Below, piece by piece: positions 57,638-64,000 of a DNA stretch of 64,000 nucleotides. Made by a program: the position numbers and the translations under genes. The notes under the pieces were generated by a model, which was not told where the DNA came from, did no database searches, and saw nothing but the letters and a program-made list of their open reading frames with translations. The stretch is from JBOGVZ01 sp050692985 (GTDB lineage: Bacteria > Actinomycetota > UBA4738 > CALAEC01): contig JBOGVZ010000043.1 in assembly GCA_050692985.1 (NCBI GenBank), positions 1-64,000 of the forward strand, in the 5' to 3' direction. Positions within the stretch are counted from its first letter, which is position 1. Every line of letters begins with the position of its first letter.

Positions 57638-58702
57638 ATGGAGGATCGAGCCCCCACACCCGCCGGCGCCCCCGGCCCCCTGGTCGACACGGACGCCCTG
57701 TCACGTTACCTGGACGACCGGATGCCCGGAACCGGTCCCTTCGAGGTGGAGCGGCACCGGGCCGGACACTCCAACGAGACCTTCTTCCTTCGCCGGTCGG
57801 GGCTGGAGTGGGTGCTGCGGCGGCCCCCCAGGGGAGCCTTCCTCCCCACGGCCCACGACGTGCTGCGGGAGCACCGGGTGCTGGCCGCCCTGGCCGAAAC
57901 CCCGGTGCGGGCCCCCCGGCCCCTGGTGGCCTGCCAGGACCCCGGGGTGATCGGGGCCCCCTTCTACGTGATGGAGCGGGCCGGGGGCGTGGTGATCCGG
58001 GACCGGCTCCCCGGCTACCTGGAAGAGGACCGGGGGGCCAGGGCGCGGCTGGGCCAAGAGATGGTCGACGCCCTGGTCGAGCTCCACTCGGTCGAGTGGC
58101 GTGAGATGGGCCTGGAAGGGTGGGGCCGTCCGTCGGGCTACCTGGAGCGCCAGCTCCGTAGGTGGTCCGGACAGCTCGAGCTGACCATGCCGCTCACCCG
58201 TCCCGTGCCCGCCCTGGTCCGGGTGGGGGAGTGGCTGCGGGCCCATCTCCCGCGCTCCGGCTCCTCCACGATCGTGCACGGCGACTACAAGGTCGACAAC
58301 GTGGTGTTCAGCCCGGAGCCTCCGGCCCGGCTGATGGCCATCCTGGACTGGGAGATGTCCACGATCGGCGACCCGCTGGCCGACCTGGGATGGCTGATCT
58401 CGTTCTGGCACGAACCGGGGGAGGAGGTGGACGAGAGCTTCGAGGGGTTCGCCCCCACCCGCAGCCCCGGCTTCCACAGCCGCGATCAGCTCATCGACCG
58501 ATACGCCCGGGCGTCCGGGCGCGACGTGGAAGACCTGGACTTCTACCATGTGCTGGCGACCTGGAAACTGGCCATCCTCCTGGAGGGGTCGTACGCCCGC
58601 CACCTGGCCGGGGTCACCGACGACCCGTTTTTCGCCAAGATGGAGGACGGTGTTCCCAGGTTGGCCCGCCGGGCCCTGGAGGTCGCGGGTGTGGCGCCGT
58701 AG
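57638..58702 (+). CDS. APH-like phosphotransferase, ACAD10/11 kinase-domain type
   Basis: A 354-residue kinase-fold protein of the aminoglycoside-phosphotransferase superfamily. The N-lobe has HRAGHSNETFFLRR and WVLRRPPRGAFLPTAHDVLREHRVL. The catalytic loop is IVHGDYKVDNVVF and the metal loop ILDWEMSTIGDPLADLGW. The PFYVMERAGGVVIRDRLPGYL hinge region is that of ACAD10/11 kinase domains and LvaA-like hydroxyacyl-CoA kinases rather than of drug kinases. It would phosphorylate a hydroxyacyl-CoA. Overlaps the HAD gene by 14 bases. Confidence 0.85.
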   Translation: MEDRAPTPAGAPGPLVDTDALSRYLDDRMPGTGPFEVERHRAGHSNETFFLRRSGLEWVLRRPPRGAFLPTAHDVLREHRVLAALAETPVRAPRPLVACQDPGVIGAPFYVMERAGGVVIRDRLPGYLEEDRGARARLGQEMVDALVELHSVEWREMGLEGWGRPSGYLERQLRRWSGQLELTMPLTRPVPALVRVGEWLRAHLPRSGSSTIVHGDYKVDNVVFSPEPPARLMAILDWEMSTIGDPLADLGWLISFWHEPGEEVDESFEGFAPTRSPGFHSRDQLIDRYARASGRDVEDLDFYHVLATWKLAILLEGSYARHLAGVTDDPFFAKMEDGVPRLARRALEVAGVAP

Positions 58703-59387
58703 GTTCCGGGCGCTCATCGTGGATTTCGGCGGGGTGCTGACGACCTCGATCGACGAGGCCTTCCGCTCCTTCTGCGAGGCCGAGGGCATCGACCACGAGC
58801 GATTGAAGGGGGTGCTCCGGGCGTCGTACGGGGTGGGGACGGATCCGGACCCGCTGGTGGCCCGGATGGAGACGGGGAGGATGGACCGCCGCGAGTTCGA
58901 GCGGCGGCTGGCCGAGGCGCTGTCCGAGGACCTCGACCATCCGCTGGACCCCACCGATCTGCTGTCCCGGATGCTCGGGGGTGTGCACTTCGACCTGCGC
59001 ATGGTGAAGGCGGTCCACGCGTCCCGGCGCCGGGGGGTCAAGACCGCGCTGCTGTCGAACTCGTGGGGCGTGGAGCCCTATCCGCGCCAGCTCCTCGACG
59101 AGCTGTTCGACGCGGTGGTGATCTCCGGGGAGGTCGGGATCCGCAAGCCGGATCCGGAGGTCTTCCGCCTGGCCGCCGGCCGGCTGGGCCTCCCGCCAGG
59201 GGCGTGCGTGTTCGTCGACGACGTGGAGGGGAACGTGAAGGCCGCCCGGGGCGTGGGCATGCGCGGGCTGGTGCACGAGCACGCCGAACGCACGGTCCCG
59301 CGGCTCGAGCGCCTGCTCCGGGTGACCCTGGAGGAGCCTCCCGATCCCGGGGCCGCTGCTAGCATCTCTGGGGAGGTGTACCGATGA
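58689..59387 (+). CDS. HAD-superfamily hydrolase, epoxide-hydrolase-N-terminal type
   Basis: A 232-residue HAD phosphatase-fold protein. Motif I is VDFGGVLT (nucleophile Asp, with Gly at the second acidic position), motif II TALLSNSWG, motif III Lys in GIRKPDPEVF and motif IV FVDDVEGNVKAA. This sub-type matches the N-terminal domain of animal ACAD10 and soluble epoxide hydrolase. GTG 58689 overlaps the kinase gene by 14 bases. It overlaps the rhodanese gene by ATGA. Confidence 0.85.
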   Translation: MWRRRFRALIVDFGGVLTTSIDEAFRSFCEAEGIDHERLKGVLRASYGVGTDPDPLVARMETGRMDRREFERRLAEALSEDLDHPLDPTDLLSRMLGGVHFDLRMVKAVHASRRRGVKTALLSNSWGVEPYPRQLLDELFDAVVISGEVGIRKPDPEVFRLAAGRLGLPPGACVFVDDVEGNVKAARGVGMRGLVHEHAERTVPRLERLLRVTLEEPPDPGAAASISGEVYR

Positions 59388-59716
59388 GCGACCTGACGGA
59401 TCCCCGACAGGTGCACGAGCGCCGCGACGAGGTCCAGCTCCTCGACGTCCGCGAGCCGTTCGAGTGGGAGGCCGGACGCATCGAGGGGGCGGTGCACATC
59501 CCGCTCCAACAGCTCCTCGCGGGGCGGATGGAGGGGCTCGACCCGTCGAAGCCCGTGGTGGTGTACTGCAAGACCGCCAACCGCAGCGAGGTGGCCCGGC
59601 TCATGCTGGAGGCCCGGGGCTACGAGGCGCACGTGATCGCCGGCGGGAGCGAGGCCTGGGTCCAGGAGGGGCTGCCGTTCACCGCCCCCGACGGGTCACC
59701 CGGCCGCGTCGCCTAG
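59384..59716 (+). CDS. Single-domain rhodanese
   Basis: A 110-residue sulphurtransferase with LLDVREPFEWEAGRIEGAVHIPL and the active-site loop VVYCKTANRS (Cys near residue 63). GlpE-like single domain. GGGGAGG lies ahead of the ATG, and the start overlaps the HAD stop by 4 bases, so kinase, HAD and rhodanese are co-translated. Its role in the acyl-CoA context is unclear. Confidence 0.85.
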   Translation: MSDLTDPRQVHERRDEVQLLDVREPFEWEAGRIEGAVHIPLQQLLAGRMEGLDPSKPVVVYCKTANRSEVARLMLEARGYEAHVIAGGSEAWVQEGLPFTAPDGSPGRVA

Positions 59717-59765
59717 CCCCGCTCGGCCGTGGGCGGCTCCGGCGGCCCTTCGTTGAACGGCCGCA

Positions 59766-61748
<1,983 letters not shown>

Positions 61749-61755
61749 GTCATCC

Positions 61756-61761
61756 ACTCTA
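61756..61761 (-). promoter_or_regulatory. -10 element TAGAGT of the DUF255 gene
   Basis: On the minus strand TAGAGT ends 7 bases before ATG 61748, excluding the upstream GTG 61757. Confidence 0.5.
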
Positions 61762-61822
61762 CCCGGCGGCCCGGCTGGGAACCGTCGGCGCCTTTAGACT
61801 GGACACCGGCTAGGAGGGAGAC

Positions 61823-62065
61823 ATGGACGAGCTCGAAGAGACCCTGAACGAGTCGATCACCGGGCTCCAGGAGGTGGCCGCGTCCATCAAGCCGCCCGAG
61901 GCGTGGCGAGCCATGGGCGACCTGAGCGTGGAGCAGTTCTGGCAGTCGTGGCCCGAGGTCCGGGCCTGGGGAGAGTGGCTGTGGCAGCTGATCGACAAGG
62001 AGCGCGGCGACAAGGCCGCGCCCGTGGCCGACCCCGAGCTGGACGAGTCGGGGAGCGCCGGGTGA
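61823..62065 (+). CDS. 80-residue acidic protein, unknown function
   Basis: A small soluble acidic protein, helical at 1-22 and Trp-rich at 27-60 (WRAMGDLSVEQFWQSWPEVRAWGEWLWQLIDKER), with an acidic tail. AGGAGGGAG precedes ATG 61823, and TAGACT at about 61796 may be its -10. The stop overlaps the GTG start of the stress-kinase fusion gene, so the two are translated together. No family recognised. Confidence 0.65.
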   Translation: MDELEETLNESITGLQEVAASIKPPEAWRAMGDLSVEQFWQSWPEVRAWGEWLWQLIDKERGDKAAPVADPELDESGSAG

Positions 62066-64000
62066 AGGACGCGCCGGGCCCGGTCCGGCGCATCCTCGTG
62101 GCCACCGACCGATCCGAGAGCGCCACGAACGCCGTCCGCTGGGCGGCCGACATGTCCGAGCGCTACGGCGCCGAGCTGATCCTGCTCCAGGTGGTGCTCC
62201 CCGGGGGTCTGGAGGGAGACGCGGACGGCCAGCCGGCGCAGCCCTCCCACGAGCAGGACGTCATCGAGCTGACCCGCCAGGCCGAAGAGGTGGCCGGCGA
62301 GCGGGGACGGGCCCGCGTGGTGGTCGATGAGGACCCGGCCCGGGCCATCGTCCAGGCCGCCGAGGAGGCCGCCGTGGACGTGGTCGTGGTGGGCAACGTG
62401 GGGATGGCCGGGCGCAAGAGCTTCCTACTGGGCAACGTGCCCAACCGGGTGTCGCACAACGCCAGGTGCTCGGTGATCATCGTGAACACCGCGGAGCCAA
62501 CCGGCGACGGGGGGCGCAGGCGGGGCGGGGCGGTCCCGGTGATGCCCGCCACGTCCCGGGAGGCTCCTCCCGAGGGAGAGGGCCGCCTGCTGGGCCGGGC
62601 CGCCCGCATCGGCCGGGTGCTGGCCAAGCAGGGCTTCCAGGAGCTGTTCACCGCGGCTCGCAGCGGCGACGAGGCCACCGTCCGGGAGCGGGCCAGGCGC
62701 CTGCGGGCGGCCATGGAGGAGCTGGGGCCCACGTTCGCCAAGATGGGGCAGATCCTGTCCACCCGGCCGGACCTCCTGCCCCAGGCCTTCGTGGAGGAGC
62801 TGTCCACGCTCCAGGACCGGGTCCCGCCCCTCACCGAGGAACAGGTCGTCCGGGTGATGGAGGAGGAGCTGGGCGTCCCGTGGGAGGACGTGTTCGAGAG
62901 CATCGACCCCGAGCCGATGGCCGCCGGCACCATCGCCCAGGTCCACAAGGCCACCCTGGCGGACGGGGAGCGGGTGGTGGCCAAGGTCCAGCGGCCCACG
63001 GCCCGGACCGACATCCTCCAGGACCTCGGCCTGCTCGAGCTGTTCGCCGAGAAGACCGCGGAGCGCTCGGCCTTCCGTCAGGTGATCGACATGCCCACGA
63101 TCATCGAGCACCTGTCCGCCTCCCTGCGGCGAGAGCTCGACTTCCGCCAGGAGGCGGCGAACCTGCGGCGCCTTCGGGAGGTGCTCGAGCCGTTCTCGCG
63201 GCTCGACGTCCCCGGCGTCCACACCGACTTCTCCACGGACCGGTTGCTGGTGATGGAAGAGGTCCAGGGGATCTCGATCCGCCAGGCTCCCGAGGGTCCG
63301 GCCCGCACCGAGGCGGCGCGCCAGCTCCTGGAGTCCTACTACCAGCAGATCCTCACCGACGGGTTCTTCCACGCCGACCCCCACCCCGGCAACATGATGT
63401 GGTGGAACGACAAGATCTACTTCCTCGACTTGGGCATGGTGGGGGAGGTCGACCCCGAGACCCGCCAGCTGATGGTGCTGCTGCTGATGGCGTTCTGGCG
63501 GGAAGACGTGTCGTTCCTGTCGGACGTGGTGCTGATGCTGGCGGGGGAGGAGCAGCGCACGGACCTGGACGTCGACGCCTTCCAGGCCGAGGTGGGGGCG
63601 ATGATGTCGAAGTACCGGGGCGTGGCCCTCCGGGAGATGCAGTTGGGCCCGATCCTCCAGGAGATCACCGAGATCTCGATCCGGCACGGCGTCCGCATGC
63701 CGGCCTCGCTGGCCCTGACCGGGAAGGCCCTGGCCCAGATGCAGCTGGCCACCGCGGAGCTGGACCCCCAGCTGGACCCGCTGTCGGTGGTCGGGGACTT
63801 CATGATGAAGGGGTTCATGAGCCGTCTCCGGGAGCGGACCGACCCCCGGTGGCTGTTCTACGAGGGACAGAAGCTGCGAACCCGCCTGGTCCGGCTGATG
63901 GAGGCGGTGGAGCGGCTGTCCGGGGCCCGTCCCGGCCCCAAGCTCCAGGTCTACTTCCGGGGGACCGAGGGCCTGGAGGGCACCATCCGCCGGGCCAGCC
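62062..64000 (+). CDS. Universal-stress-protein domain fused to ABC1/UbiB atypical kinase (runs off window)
   Basis: One uninterrupted frame of at least 646 codons. Residues about 8-140 form a UspA domain: ILVATDRSESATNAVRWAAD, then DVVVVGNVGMAGRKSFLLGNVPNRVSHNARCSVIIV. A Gly/Arg/Pro linker (about 145-180) joins an ABC1/UbiB kinase at about 185-600: the KxGQ motif at about 228 (FAKMGQILSTRPDLLP), the Ala-rich loop at about 287 (AAGTIAQVHKATL), the nucleotide-binding Lys in VVAKVQRP, ELDFRQEAAN, the catalytic HADPHPGN at about 437 and FLDLGMVG. The kinase family supports quinone synthesis in other bacteria; USP domains often bind ATP. The C-terminus lies beyond 64000. Confidence 0.85.
   Translation, partial: MKDAPGPVRRILVATDRSESATNAVRWAADMSERYGAELILLQVVLPGGLEGDADGQPAQPSHEQDVIELTRQAEEVAGERGRARVVVDEDPARAIVQAAEEAAVDVVVVGNVGMAGRKSFLLGNVPNRVSHNARCSVIIVNTAEPTGDGGRRRGGAVPVMPATSREAPPEGEGRLLGRAARIGRVLAKQGFQELFTAARSGDEATVRERARRLRAAMEELGPTFAKMGQILSTRPDLLPQAFVEELSTLQDRVPPLTEEQVVRVMEEELGVPWEDVFESIDPEPMAAGTIAQVHKATLADGERVVAKVQRPTARTDILQDLGLLELFAEKTAERSAFRQVIDMPTIIEHLSASLRRELDFRQEAANLRRLREVLEPFSRLDVPGVHTDFSTDRLLVMEEVQGISIRQAPEGPARTEAARQLLESYYQQILTDGFFHADPHPGNMMWWNDKIYFLDLGMVGEVDPETRQLMVLLLMAFWREDVSFLSDVVLMLAGEEQRTDLDVDAFQAEVGAMMSKYRGVALREMQLGPILQEITEISIRHGVRMPASLALTGKALAQMQLATAELDPQLDPLSVVGDFMMKGFMSRLRERTDPRWLFYEGQKLRTRLVRLMEAVERLSGARPGPKLQVYFRGTEGLEGTIRRAS

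Overview
The window is about 70% G+C, gene-dense, and reads as a chromosomal segment of an actinobacterium. The case rests on a proteasome activator of the Bpa/PafE type (4037-4528), an mtrA-mtrB-lpqB-like signalling operon (8889-11562), two F420-type luciferase-like oxidoreductases, menaquinone methyltransferase MenG, and GTG starts with 4-nt GTGA/ATGA overlaps throughout. The gene mix (acyl-CoA enzymes, diiron ferritin-like proteins, branched-chain-type ABC import, no visible secondary metabolism) suggests an aerobic heterotroph from a little-studied branch. This placement is inference; no rRNA or tRNA gene was seen.

Layout. 1-1720: an IS transposase (DD35E) whose 5' side lies outside the window, abutting the severed C-terminus of a histidine kinase. 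1723-8583: an orphan sensor kinase, small zinc-ribbon and membrane proteins, Bpa, a frameshifted SagB-type nitroreductase, IF-1 with an Arg-rich N-terminal extension, and MenG; two copies of a hairpin-forming repeat sit exactly at gene stops. 8889-16304 (minus strand): LpqB-like lipoprotein/MtrB/MtrA, a CapA-like phosphoesterase, an auto-regulated TetR-diiron protein-thioesterase operon with a visible operator, and a site-2 protease with CBS domains. 16380-20108: GreA, NfeD-like protein, a lipoprotein, then three overlapping genes (CDP-alcohol phosphatidyltransferase, 2-hydroxyacid dehydrogenase, class C26 peptidase). 20110-21482: a scrapyard holding an RHS/YD-repeat remnant and a VapBC-type toxin-antitoxin pair. 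21554-25443: pgi-gnd-zwf, the oxidative pentose phosphate branch. 25412-36837: membrane, cupredoxin, ferritin-like, CBS, DUF4349, two LLM oxidoreductases, an Lrp-type regulator divergent from an EamA exporter, an amidase and a cNMP-binding protein. 36853-44746: TPP enzyme, zinc alcohol dehydrogenase, agmatinase-like enzyme, hydrolase, frameshifted GroES-like protein, PrmC-like methylase, GNAT and an acyl-CoA ligase. 44979-53237 (minus): a complete Liv-type ABC importer with two extra envelope genes and a metallo-beta-lactamase-fold enzyme, all translationally coupled. 53332-59716: DUF2236 protein, acyl-CoA dehydrogenase, MFS and YihY proteins, then a phosphotransferase-HAD-rhodanese operon; together these hold the three domain types fused in animal ACAD10. 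59766-64000: a DUF255/YyaL-like protein, a small protein, and a universal-stress-protein domain fused in frame to an ABC1/UbiB kinase that runs off the end.

A theme across the window is transcription without leaders: at 22 genes a TANNNT-like -10 hexamer ends 6-8 bases before the start codon, which fixes several starts. Two genes carry apparent one-base losses (SagB near 5240, GroES-like near 41685), so they may be real pseudogenes or assembly errors.
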